Source of the DNA: Myxococcales bacterium
GTDB lineage: Bacteria; Myxococcota_A; Polyangia; Nannocystales; Nannocystaceae
Length of the DNA: 64,000 nt
NCBI GenBank assembly: GCA_020633335.1
Contig: JACKDU010000008.1
Location: 1-64,000, forward strand
Reading direction: 5' to 3'
How positions within the stretch are numbered: position 1 is the first letter of the stretch; every line of letters starts with the position of its first letter. The notes below the pieces were generated by a model. The model saw only the letters and a list, made by a program, of their open reading frames with translations, made no database searches and had not been told where the DNA came from. This document shows positions 25,412 through 33,249 of the stretch, piece by piece. The translations under genes and the position numbers were made by a program.

Positions 25412-26229
25412 CGCCAGCACCGGATCCCGCGCCCGCTCCGGCGGCCGCTCCAGGGGTCAAAGAGGCCGCGCCGCGGCGACCGATAGCGGGGGCCCAGGCC
25501 GTCGACGACGGCGAGCCGCGGGCGGCCGCGGCGATCGACGTGGACCGCCGCGATCGCGTCGCGGGCGACCGCGAGATCGGCGAGGCGGCCCCCCGCGCCC
25601 GGGATTCGACAGGCGATCGCCCGGAGCTCGAGGCTCGCGCCGAGCTCGACGCCGTGACGGAGCCCGATCCCGACCGCGAAGTCGGGCTCGTACTCGATGA
25701 AGGAGGCGAGCGGCGGCTCGCCGGCGCCGCCCCGATCGGCGCCGCGGAAGCGGTCGAGCGGCGCGGCGCGGGGCTCCCGGCCGGGCGCCGGGGCGACCTC
25801 GACGAGCGCGCCGTCCTCGCGGACCGCGAAGAGCCCGGCGTCGCTCCGCTGGAGGGCGATCGCCGGCGGACCCGCGGCGACCTCGAGCGCCTCCCACGCC
25901 CCCTCGCCGCCGTCCCAGCGGAAGATCCGACCGTCGCGGCAGAGCGCGTGGAGCCGGGACTTCGACCACTCGAGATCGCGGTAGGCGTCGCAGGGCCCCG
26001 CGAGCGCGCGCTCCTTGCCCCTCAGCGACCCGCGCTCGCGCGCCCGAAAGACCCGGAGCTCGCCCGCGGACGCGACGTAGAGCTGATCGCCGCTGTGGTC
26101 CAGGGCGATCGACACGGTCGGCGCGGCCGACGAAGGCGGACGACAGGCGCCGACGACGACGAGCGCCGCGAGGGCGACGCCCCGGCGGACCCACCCAGGC
26201 GCGCTCGACCGCTCTCCCCTCCTCGTCAA
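25408..26229 (-). CDS. Lipoprotein, tandem paralogue 1
   Basis: 273 residues if TTG 26229 is the start; no ATG or GTG precedes the lipobox (VALAALVVVGAC), so the rare start is assumed and the true N-terminus is uncertain. The mature part shows the same succession of short beta motifs as its downstream paralogue (QLYVASAGELRVFRARERG, RLHALCRDGRIFRWDG, ALQRSDAGLFAVREDG), suggesting a propeller-like extracytoplasmic domain. First gene of a two-gene operon; its TGA overlaps the next ATG. Function unknown. Confidence 0.72.
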   Translation of the reverse strand: MTRRGERSSAPGWVRRGVALAALVVVGACRPPSSAAPTVSIALDHSGDQLYVASAGELRVFRARERGSLRGKERALAGPCDAYRDLEWSKSRLHALCRDGRIFRWDGGEGAWEALEVAAGPPAIALQRSDAGLFAVREDGALVEVAPAPGREPRAAPLDRFRGADRGGAGEPPLASFIEYEPDFAVGIGLRHGVELGASLELRAIACRIPGAGGRLADLAVARDAIAAVHVDRRGRPRLAVVDGLGPRYRSPRRGLFDPWSGRRSGRGIRCWR

Positions 26230-26263
26230 TTCAACCGAACCACCTTCTCACGTGATCCGCGGG

Positions 26264-26866
26264 CTAGCGGAGGAGCTCGCGGTGGGTCTCGTGGATCTCG
26301 GCCGCCCGCAGCGGCGGCCAGGGCCGCCCGCCGAGGGTCACGTCGTAGGCGAAGCGCATCTGCCGGGCGACCCGCTCCGGCGGCATCGCCCCGATCGCGC
26401 TCGCCAGCCCCGGGCAGAGGACGCTGGCGATCCGCGGGAGGCCGGCCTCGTTGTGGGCGAGCACCGCCCGGAGCGCGGCCCGGAAGGCGAGATACGCGTT
26501 GAGCGTGTCCTTCACCGGCCCCGGCACCCGCATCGTCGGCGCGCTCACGAGCCAGCGGAGCTCGCTCGCCCCGGTCTCGACGATCACCGCCTCGCCGACC
26601 ACCAGCTCGCCGCCGTGGCGCTCACGGAGGCGCTCCTGCAGCCGCCACTGGAGGCCGGCGCCGAAGCGCTCGAGGTAGACCGCGTCGATCCCCCCGTCCA
26701 TGTAGCCGAAGGAATTCGCCGGGCTGACGATCGCGTCGGCGGCGACGGCGAAGATGTCGCCGAAGCCGATCTCGACCGCCTGGACGCCCCTGAAGTGGCG
26801 CCGCCAGGCGTCGACCACCGCGGCGTCGCGGTCGCGGAGGCGGACGAGGATCGGCGCGTCGACCAT
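26264..26866 (-). CDS. Macro-domain protein
   Basis: 200 residues from ATG 26866. The macro-domain core is clear: VEIGFGDIFAVAADAIVSPA, then NSFGYMDGGIDAVYLERFG, matching the ADP-ribose-binding loop 1 (N-S-F-G-x-M-D-G-G-I-D). The second half has VSAPTMRVPGPV and NAYLAFRAAL, seen in bacterial single-domain macro proteins. Such proteins bind or hydrolyse ADP-ribose derivatives. It is divergent from a class III nucleotide cyclase, with a perfect palindrome between them. The start is placed just before the domain because the upstream frame reads as shadow. Confidence 0.85.
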   Translation of the reverse strand: MVDAPILVRLRDRDAAVVDAWRRHFRGVQAVEIGFGDIFAVAADAIVSPANSFGYMDGGIDAVYLERFGAGLQWRLQERLRERHGGELVVGEAVIVETGASELRWLVSAPTMRVPGPVKDTLNAYLAFRAALRAVLAHNEAGLPRIASVLCPGLASAIGAMPPERVARQMRFAYDVTLGGRPWPPLRAAEIHETHRELLR

Positions 26867-26895
26867 CGGCTGAGGGTGCCAGCGGGCGCCAGCCT

Positions 26896-26908
26896 CCGCA
26901 AATTGCGG
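26896..26908. promoter_or_regulatory. Palindrome in macro/cyclase divergent promoter
   Basis: CCGCAA-A-TTGCGG, perfect 6-bp arms around one base, 30 bp upstream of the macro gene and about 70 bp upstream of the cyclase start. It is one of the few AT-containing symmetric sites in this control region and could be a shared operator. Confidence 0.4.
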
Positions 26909-26979
26909 CGACGCGGCCGCCGTCGCCGCGGATCGGGCGACAGATTGCGCCCCCGGGGCGCGTCGGAGATCCTCGGCCC

Positions 26980-28281
26980 ATGGCGAGCGGGCCACCTCCG
27001 CGGAGCACCGCGCCCTCGATGGGCGCGGGCTCGCCCGCGCCGACGGCCCTGATCGGCGACGAGATCGACCCGCTCACCGGTGAATTCGCCGATCCCGCGG
27101 TCGAGGCCGCCTACCTCGAGGCGCGCCGCGACGATCTCGAGCGCCGCCTTCGGATCGCCGGCGTGCTGGTGATCGTCGTCTCGCTCCTCTACGTCCCGCT
27201 CGACCTCCTCAACCTCGACCTCATCGTCGGCGGGGTCGGCGAGCTCGCGCCGATCTACGCCCTCCGCGCGCTGATGATCGTCGGGGCGCTCGCGCTCCTC
27301 CCCCGCGGCCGCCGGCGCGCGGCCCTCGACCGCGCCGCGGCCCTCGGCGGCCTGGCGATCGGCCTCGGCTACGCCGGGATCTACGGCCTCTACAAGGCGC
27401 TCGGGATCTCCGTCGCCGCCGAGATCGGCTGGATCTGGGTGAGCGTGATGGTCGCGGCCAACTACCTCTACATCAACACCCGCCTCCGCTCGGCGACGTT
27501 CGTCGCCCTCCTCTTCACCGCGGTGATCGTCGCCATCGACCTCTTCGCCTTCGAGATCCGGGCGAGCGAGCTCGCCGGCGAGCTGGTCGCGTTCACGGTG
27601 ATCCACGTCTTCTCCTTCACCCTCGCCCGCTCGCTCGGGCGGGCGCAGCGGGTCGAGTACCGCCTCCTCGACACCCTCTTCCCGCCGCGGGTCGCCGACT
27701 CGCTCCGCCGCGGCGAGCCGGTCGCCCAGCACTTCGACGGGGTCAGCGTCCTCTTCGCCGACCTCGTCGGCTTCACCGGCCTCGCGGCGTCGCTGCCCCC
27801 GGCCGAGGTCGTGGCGATCCTCGACGCGCTCTTCCAGGAGCTCGACGGGCTCACGCGGGCCCACGGCGCCGAGAAGATCAAGACGATCGGCGACTGCTAC
27901 ATGGTCGCGGCCGGGGTCCCCGAGCCGCGGCCGGATCACGCGGCCCTCCTCGTCGACCTCGCGCTGGCGATGCAGGAGGCGGTCGCCGCCCGGCGCTTCG
28001 CCGGCCGCCAGCTCAGCCTCCGGATCGGGATCCACAGCGGCCCGGTGGTCGCCGGCGTCGTCGGCCGCGGCCGCCAGCTCTACGACCTCTGGGGCGACAC
28101 GGTGAACGTCGCCAGCCGGATGGAGTCGCAGGGGGAGGCCGGCGCGATCCAGATCTCGCCGGCGACCGCGGCCGCGCTCGGCGACGCCTTCATCCTCCGG
28201 CGGCGCGGCGCGATCGAGGTCAAGGGCTGGGGCGAGCTCACCACATACTTCGTCGAGGGCCGCTCGGCCCCCGCCGCCTGA
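26980..28281 (+). CDS. Membrane class III adenylate/guanylate cyclase
   Basis: 433 residues. An N-terminal ~55-residue cytoplasmic region precedes about six membrane helices (residues ~58-215), then a catalytic domain. The catalytic domain has the metal aspartates in VLFADLVGFTGLA (~259) and IKTIGDCYMVAAG, the base-contacting Lys in EKIKTIGD, and transition-state Asn/Arg in LWGDTVNVASRMES. All key residues are present, so it should be active, making cAMP (K...D pattern) as a signal. The six-helix membrane module is like that of mycobacterial and myxobacterial CyaA-type cyclases. Followed by a strong terminator. Confidence 0.9.
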   Translation: MASGPPPRSTAPSMGAGSPAPTALIGDEIDPLTGEFADPAVEAAYLEARRDDLERRLRIAGVLVIVVSLLYVPLDLLNLDLIVGGVGELAPIYALRALMIVGALALLPRGRRRAALDRAAALGGLAIGLGYAGIYGLYKALGISVAAEIGWIWVSVMVAANYLYINTRLRSATFVALLFTAVIVAIDLFAFEIRASELAGELVAFTVIHVFSFTLARSLGRAQRVEYRLLDTLFPPRVADSLRRGEPVAQHFDGVSVLFADLVGFTGLAASLPPAEVVAILDALFQELDGLTRAHGAEKIKTIGDCYMVAAGVPEPRPDHAALLVDLALAMQEAVAARRFAGRQLSLRIGIHSGPVVAGVVGRGRQLYDLWGDTVNVASRMESQGEAGAIQISPATAAALGDAFILRRRGAIEVKGWGELTTYFVEGRSAPAA

Positions 28282-28315
28282 GCGCCTGAGCGTCCGAGCG
28301 CCCGCGCGCCCGCTC

Positions 28316-28356
28316 CGCGGAGAGCGGCCTGCGGCCCCCTCGGGCCGCTCTCCGCG
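28316..28356 (+). terminator. Strong hairpin after cyclase gene
   Basis: Perfect 14-bp stem CGCGGAGAGCGGCC / GGCCGCTCTCCGCG with a 13-base loop, about 35 bp after the cyclase stop. Confidence 0.65.
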
Positions 28357-28445
28357 CGCCCACACGGACTAGACCCTTGGGACAGATCGCATTGAGTGCG
28401 GCGCGCGCCCCCATTTTCGCAGTACCCTATCCCCTGGTAGATCCC

Positions 28446-29345
28446 ATGGAACCTCGCTCCGCGCACCGCTACCCCTTTCAGCCGATCGAGCGCCTCGAGT
28501 CGGAGCTCGCGGCCAACCTCCCCGCGGTCGACGTCGCCCCGGAGATCCTCCATCGGGCGATGCACAGGGCGATCTTCGCCGGCGGCAAGCGGATCCGGCC
28601 GCGGGTCCTCCTGACGGTCGCGGCCGCCTGCGGCGCCCCGGGGAGCGACCTCGCGATACGGGCCGCCTGCGCGATCGAGTACGTCCACGCCGCCTCGCTG
28701 GTCCACGACGACCTCCCCTGCTTCGACGACGCCGACGAGCGCCGGGGGCAGCCGACCCTCCATCGGGTCTACGGCGAGGCGATGGCGGTGCTCGCCGGCG
28801 ACGCCCTCCTCGCCCGGGCCTTTGAGGTCCTCAGCGGCGCCCCCAAGCATGCCCGCCGCGCCCTCAAGATCGTCCACCTCTTCAGCCGGGCGACCGGGAC
28901 CACCCACGGCCTGATCGGCGGCCAGGGCCTCGAGGAGTCGATCGTCGAGCCGGGCTCGCACGACGCCAAGACCCGCGCCCAGGCGCTCCTCGCCCTCCCG
29001 CCCGACGACCTCGACCGCTACCACGCGATGAAGACCGTCGCCCTCTTCCGCCTGGCGACCGAGTCCGGGGCGATCGCCGGCGGCGCCAAGGATCCGGCGC
29101 CCTGGGCCGAGGTCGGCAACTACCTCGGGCTCGCCTACAAGCTCCTCGACGACCTCGGCGCGACCCGGGGTCGCGCCCCGGACAGCGAGGCGCTCCGGGC
29201 CGCCTTCGCCGACAAGCGCGCGCGCCTGGAGGCGCTCCTCGACACCGCGTGGACCCTCGGGTCGGCGCAGGCGAGCGATCCGCGGCCGCTGCGCGAGCTG
29301 CTGGAGCCGATCCGCGGGTACATCGCCGAGGCCGACGCGGGCTGA
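28446..29345 (+). CDS. Polyprenyl (farnesyl/geranylgeranyl) diphosphate synthase homologue
   Basis: 299 residues. Family motifs: GGKRIRPRVLL (substrate binding), first Asp-rich motif LVHDDLPCFDDADERRGQPT, intact DDxxxxD, and MKTVALFRLATESGAI. The second Asp-rich motif, usually DDxxD, reads LLDDLGATRGR and lacks the last aspartate. A GT-motif-like GLIGGQGLEES is near residue 160. It should condense isopentenyl units into C15-C20 diphosphates for carotenoids, quinones or terpenoids if the altered second motif still holds Mg. ATG 28446 fits the usual N-terminus; an upstream in-frame extension has little coding character. Confidence 0.85.
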   Translation: MEPRSAHRYPFQPIERLESELAANLPAVDVAPEILHRAMHRAIFAGGKRIRPRVLLTVAAACGAPGSDLAIRAACAIEYVHAASLVHDDLPCFDDADERRGQPTLHRVYGEAMAVLAGDALLARAFEVLSGAPKHARRALKIVHLFSRATGTTHGLIGGQGLEESIVEPGSHDAKTRAQALLALPPDDLDRYHAMKTVALFRLATESGAIAGGAKDPAPWAEVGNYLGLAYKLLDDLGATRGRAPDSEALRAAFADKRARLEALLDTAWTLGSAQASDPRPLRELLEPIRGYIAEADAG

Positions 29346-29403
29346 CCGTCGAGACATGGTCGGGGGGACCCCCGATCGGCGGGCGCCGTGGTATCGAGCA
29401 CCC

Positions 29404-30489
29404 ATGCGCCGCGCCCCGCCGTCGACCCCCGCGCTCCTTGGATCTGCCCTGGTCGGAGCGCTCTGCGGCTGCCGTGCGCCGACCCCCGGGGAGAGCGCCG
29501 GCGCCACCGAGGGCAGCGGCCCGACCTCGACCTCGGGCGCCGACTCGAGCGCGAGCGCGAGCGCGAGCGCGACCTCGGACGCGAGCGGCGGCAGCGAGAG
29601 CGCGGGCGCGACCACGGCAGCGAGCGGCGGCAGCGAGAGCGCGGGCGCGACCACGACCACCGGCGCCGACCCGACCACGACCGGCGCCGCCACCTCGACG
29701 GGCGCCGAGACCGACGGCGAGGCCCCCTCCCGCTGCACGGAGACCCCGACCCTGGTCGTCTGCCCCAAGGAGACCACGGCGATCGAGGTCAGCGCGCTGG
29801 TCTCGCGCGAGGTCCACTGGCAGGTGCCGCTCGGCGAGGCGCCGCCGGCGGGCTGGCCGATCGCGTTCATGTTCCAGGGCTCGCTCTTCACCTCGGAGCT
29901 CACCTGGGAGGGCGAGATCAGCGGCGGCTTCGGCGAGTACTACCAGACCCTCACCCTCAAGCGCCTCCTCGACGCCGGCTTCGCGGTCCTCACCCCCGAG
30001 GCCCACGCCGACGGGAACACCTTCTGGGACACCAACATCCCGCCCTACTCGACCTCGTGGGAGCTCGCCCCCGATCACGCGTTCATGCTGGCGATCTTCG
30101 CGGCGATCGACGACGGCGTCTTCGGCCCCCTCGACAGCGACACGATGTACGCGACCGGGATCTCGAGCGGCGGCTACATGACCAGCCGGATGGCGGTCTC
30201 CTACCCCGGCCGCTTCACCGCCCTGGCGATCCAGTCGGCCTCCTACGCCCCCTGCAGCGGCCCCTTCTGCGTCGTCCCGCCGCTCGACGCCAGCCACCCG
30301 CCGACCCTCCTCCTCGCCGGCGCCCAGGATCCGATCGTCCCCCTCTCGACGATCGAGCCCTACCGCGACGCGCTCGTCGTCGCCGGCGTCGACACCGAGC
30401 TGATCGTCGACGAGGCCGCCGGCCACGCGTGGATCAAGGCCGCGCCCGACGCGGTCCTCGGGTGGTTCCTCGGCCACCCGCCGGCCTGA
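29404..30489 (+). CDS. Lipoprotein esterase with Ser/Thr spacer (PHB-depolymerase-like)
   Basis: 361 residues. Signal peptide with Cys near residue 23 (GALCGCRAP), then a ~85-residue Ser/Ala/Thr/Gly spacer containing two 35-bp direct repeats. The catalytic domain is of alpha/beta-hydrolase type: nucleophile GISSGGYMTSRMA (Ser254), acid in AGAQDPIVP, histidine in DEAAGHAWI. This resembles feruloyl esterase/PHB depolymerase-type secreted esterases. Presumably anchored in the outer membrane. It starts 58 bp after the polyprenyl synthase and may share its transcript. Confidence 0.85.
   Translation: MRRAPPSTPALLGSALVGALCGCRAPTPGESAGATEGSGPTSTSGADSSASASASATSDASGGSESAGATTAASGGSESAGATTTTGADPTTTGAATSTGAETDGEAPSRCTETPTLVVCPKETTAIEVSALVSREVHWQVPLGEAPPAGWPIAFMFQGSLFTSELTWEGEISGGFGEYYQTLTLKRLLDAGFAVLTPEAHADGNTFWDTNIPPYSTSWELAPDHAFMLAIFAAIDDGVFGPLDSDTMYATGISSGGYMTSRMAVSYPGRFTALAIQSASYAPCSGPFCVVPPLDASHPPTLLLAGAQDPIVPLSTIEPYRDALVVAGVDTELIVDEAAGHAWIKAAPDAVLGWFLGHPPA
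29582..29655 (+). repeat. Two 35-bp direct repeats in lipoprotein spacer
   Basis: Identical 35-bp units at 29582-29616 and 29621-29655 encode the Ser-Gly-Gly-Ser-Glu-Ser-Ala-Gly-Ala-Thr-Thr block twice. Slippage or unequal exchange is the likely source. Confidence 0.8.
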
Positions 30490-30501
30490 GGGCGCGGGCG
30501 C

Positions 30502-30858
30502 TCAGCCGCCGCCGAGGAGCTCGCGGGCGCGCTCCGGCGGGCGGCCGATCACCGCGCGATCGCCCCGGATGATCACCGGCCGCTCGATGAGGATCGGCTC
30601 CTCCGCCATCGCCTGGATCAGCGCCCGCGGATCATCGACCTCGGCGAGGCCGAGCTCGGCGTAGCGGCGCTCCTTGGTCCGCATCAGCGCCCGCGGGGCG
30701 CAGCCCAGCTTGCCGAGGAGGGCCGCGATCTCGGCGGCGCTCGGCGGCGCGTCGAGGTAGCGGCGGACCTCGATCTCGAGGCCCGTGCCCTCGAGGAGCG
30801 CGAGCGCCTCCCGCGACTTCGAGCAGCGCGGGTTGTGCCAGATCGTCAGGTCGCTCAT
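30502..30858 (-). CDS. arsC: Arsenate reductase (ArsC, glutaredoxin-dependent type) family
   Basis: 118 residues of the thioredoxin-fold ArsC family. The nucleophilic Cys12 sits in WHNPRCSKSREAL, which is the ArsC active-site pattern. Later arginines match the substrate-binding set (RTKERRY near 60; IERPVI near 93; GRPPERARELL). It reduces arsenate to arsenite with glutathione/glutaredoxin if orthologous; no ars efflux gene is nearby. It is the last gene of a four-gene minus-strand operon, starting 13 bp after the MopE-like lipoprotein, an unusual setting for ArsC. Confidence 0.85.
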   Translation of the reverse strand: MSDLTIWHNPRCSKSREALALLEGTGLEIEVRRYLDAPPSAAEIAALLGKLGCAPRALMRTKERRYAELGLAEVDDPRALIQAMAEEPILIERPVIIRGDRAVIGRPPERARELLGGG

Positions 30859-30871
30859 CGCCGCCGCCTCC

Positions 30872-31870
30872 CTACTTCCAGACCCAGCCGGCGACGGCCT
30901 CGTACTTGTAGCCGTACATCGCCACCGCGTTGTCGCGCTCGCTCGCGCTGATCGTGTAGAAGTGCTCGCCCTTGCCGCCGCTGTAGAGGCGGTAGAGCTC
31001 GGTGGCGCCGCAGACCCCGTCGCTGGCGATGTGGCCCAGGATCCCCTCCGAGGTCCCGCCGCCCTCGCAGTTGGCCGACTTGGTGTAGAAGCGCTTCCCG
31101 TTGCCCTTGAGGCAGCGGTAGAAGGGCACGAGCCCCTCCTGGGGGCCGCCGTAGAGGTAGAAGTAGTTCTCGGACTCGAGCTTGAGGTCGCCCGACTGGG
31201 CCTCGGCGAGGTCGGTCGTGTAGAAGTGACCGAGGGTCGCGCTGTTCGAGCGGTGGACGCCGACCCGGCAGCCGCCGACGCCCTCGTCGCAGGTCCCGTC
31301 GCAGTTGTCGTCGAAGAGGTTGCAGGCCTCGGCGTTCTGCGGCTTGCAGATCTGGCCGCAGCTCTGGCCCTCCTCGAGGGGCTCCTCGCAGCCGTTGGCG
31401 AGCTCGCCGTCGCAGTCGCCCCAGCCCGGATCGCAGGCCGCGAGCGCGCACGCGCCGGCCTCGCAGGCGGCGCTCGCCTTGGGGACCACGCAGCCGATCC
31501 CGCAGCCGCCGCAGTTGGTCGGGTCGCTCGCGGTGTCGACGCAGAGCTGACCGCAGGGGGTGAGCTCGCCGCACATCGGCATCACCGGCTCACTGTCGCT
31601 GCTCTCGCCGCTGCCGTCGCTCGAGCTCGATCCGGTCGCGTCGCCGGTGCTCCCCTCGCCCGTGCTCCCTTCGCCGCCGCTCGAGCCCTCGCTCGCGCCG
31701 CCGCTCGAGCCCGCGGCCGTCGACCCGCCCCCGTCGGAGTCCGAGTCCGAGTCGCTGGCCGAGCCGAGGCCGCCACCCGAGAGGACGCCATTCGACGCGC
31801 CGTTGCCGGCCGCGCAGGCGAGCGCGGGCACGACCGCCAGGAGGGCCCACAGGAGCGCGCTTCGAGCCAT
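30872..31870 (-). CDS. Lipoprotein with MopE-like and DUF5648 domains
   Basis: 332 residues. Lipobox ALAC (Cys19), then an Asp/Ser-rich and Ser/Gly spacer (DSDSDSDGGGS, GSSGGEGSTGEG). The Cys-rich part has CVDTASDPTNCGGCGIGC and NLFDDNCDGTCDEG, the latter like MopE metal-binding motifs. The C-terminal ~130 residues contain HFYTTDLAEAQ, VPFYRCLKGNGKRFYT and YRLYSGGKGEHFYT, typical of DUF5648 beta-trefoil-like repeats. Likely a surface protein. Third gene of the operon (10 bp after DUF1552, 13 bp before arsC). Confidence 0.82.
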   Translation of the reverse strand: MARSALLWALLAVVPALACAAGNGASNGVLSGGGLGSASDSDSDSDGGGSTAAGSSGGASEGSSGGEGSTGEGSTGDATGSSSSDGSGESSDSEPVMPMCGELTPCGQLCVDTASDPTNCGGCGIGCVVPKASAACEAGACALAACDPGWGDCDGELANGCEEPLEEGQSCGQICKPQNAEACNLFDDNCDGTCDEGVGGCRVGVHRSNSATLGHFYTTDLAEAQSGDLKLESENYFYLYGGPQEGLVPFYRCLKGNGKRFYTKSANCEGGGTSEGILGHIASDGVCGATELYRLYSGGKGEHFYTISASERDNAVAMYGYKYEAVAGWVWK

Positions 31871-31880
31871 CGCCGCCTAC

Positions 31881-33248
31881 CTAGGCAAGGATCCCGGTGA
31901 GGTGCTCGCTGGTCTCGCCGCCGTTCCAGCCCCAGGTGTCGCACTGGATCCCGAGCGCGCGGAGGATGGTGACGTGGACCTTGGCGATGTTGCCCCCGGG
32001 CTCGCGGACGTGGACGCCGCGGCTCAGCGCGCCGTTGCAGCCGCCGATCAGGAGGGTCGGCATCTCGGCGACCGAGTGCTTCCAGCCCTCGCCGTACTCC
32101 GAGACCGCGAAGACGCAGGCGCGATCGACCAGGTTGTTTCCCATCGGATCGATGAGCCCGGCCATGTGATCGAGGAGCTTCGCCAGACACTGCATCTGGT
32201 AGGTCGTGATCTTGCGGACGCTCTCCCAGGCGCCGTCGTGGCAGGTCTTGTGCATCCCGTCGGGGACCCCGAGGTTGCCGAAGACGTGGGTGGTCGCCGG
32301 CGAGGTGAGCATCAGCGAGAAGACCCGGGTGAGGTCGCAGTGGAGCGCGACCGCCAGGAGCTCGCCCATGATCGAGGTCTTCTCGAGGAGGTCGCCGGAG
32401 TCGCCGGGCATCGCCGGCGCGATGTCACATGTCCCCGAGGTCAGCTCCAGCCGGCGCTGGATCTCGCTGAGGTGCTCGAGGTGATCGTCGAGGCGCTGGC
32501 GGTCGCCGGCGCCGAGGCGGAGGCGGAGCCCCTTCGCGTCCTCGTGGACCGCGTCGATGAGCTGCGCCCGCCGGCCGAGCGCCACCAGATCGTCGGGGAC
32601 GTTGAAGAGCTTGGCGTAGAGCTGCGCCGGGTCCATCGTCGGCGGGTTCTGGGCGTCCGGTCCGTTGTAGGAGATCGCGTTCCAGTGGCCGTAGTCGTGG
32701 AAGCGGGCCGGCGAGATCCCGACCTCGAGGGAGCGGAAGCGGGTCGGCGTCTTGCCGTAGAAGTCCTCGTGCTTGGCGATGTACTGGTCGAGGGTCGGCC
32801 GCAGGCAGGTGAGCGTGTGCGAGGGGTGATCGAAGCCCTCGGGGCGGATCCGATCGCCGGTCATCGCCACCATGAAGCCGCGCATGTGGCCGTCGCCCTG
32901 CCCCGGCGGCTCCGGCGGGATCTCGGTGTGCGGCGTCAGGCCGGTGGCGACGCTCGGCTGGTGGGCCGCGAGCGGCGCGAGGAGCTCGCTCGGGGTGTAG
33001 CCCGGGCCGACCTCGGCCGGCGTCCAGAGGTCCGGCGGGCCCGCCTGCTCGCCGCCGTGGCCGGCATGCCAGGGGGTGCCGTTGGCCCAGTAGAAGAGGC
33101 CGAAGATCGGATCGCCGGCGATCCCCTCGGCGGCGGCCTGGCGGGTCGGCAGCATCGCGTCGAGGAGCGGGACGCCGAGGGCGACGGTGGCGCCGCCGAC
33201 CGCCCCGCGGAGGAAGGTGCGTCGTCCGAGGTGCTTGCGGGTGACCAT
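31881..33248 (-). CDS. DUF1552 domain protein with Tat signal
   Basis: 455 residues. A twin-arginine signal (RRTFLRGAVGGATVALGVPL, residues 9-28) is followed by the DUF1552 domain with FYWANGTPWHAG, GDGHMRGFM and SEYGEGWKHS. DUF1552 proteins are exported, typically paired with DUF1592/DUF1587 cytochrome-like proteins in myxobacteria and planctomycetes; their reaction is unknown. ATG lies one base after the stop of the DUF1592 gene, so translation is coupled. Second gene in the four-gene operon. Confidence 0.9.
   Translation of the reverse strand: MVTRKHLGRRTFLRGAVGGATVALGVPLLDAMLPTRQAAAEGIAGDPIFGLFYWANGTPWHAGHGGEQAGPPDLWTPAEVGPGYTPSELLAPLAAHQPSVATGLTPHTEIPPEPPGQGDGHMRGFMVAMTGDRIRPEGFDHPSHTLTCLRPTLDQYIAKHEDFYGKTPTRFRSLEVGISPARFHDYGHWNAISYNGPDAQNPPTMDPAQLYAKLFNVPDDLVALGRRAQLIDAVHEDAKGLRLRLGAGDRQRLDDHLEHLSEIQRRLELTSGTCDIAPAMPGDSGDLLEKTSIMGELLAVALHCDLTRVFSLMLTSPATTHVFGNLGVPDGMHKTCHDGAWESVRKITTYQMQCLAKLLDHMAGLIDPMGNNLVDRACVFAVSEYGEGWKHSVAEMPTLLIGGCNGALSRGVHVREPGGNIAKVHVTILRALGIQCDTWGWNGGETSEHLTGILA
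32430..32443. repeat. Palindrome variant in DUF1552 gene
   Basis: TGTCC, loop CCGA, GGTCA (one mismatch to the core). Encodes Gly-Thr-Cys-Asp with ACA and TGT codons not favoured nearby. Confidence 0.4.
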
Positions 33249-33249
33249 C

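Noticed and set aside
28392..28428. TTGAGT / TACCCT promoter for the polyprenyl synthase
   Set aside because: The spacer is about 25 bp, too long for a standard sigma-70 promoter.
30502..30858. Arsenic resistance island
   Set aside because: Only an ArsC-family gene is present; no arsB, arsR or acr3-like gene lies nearby.
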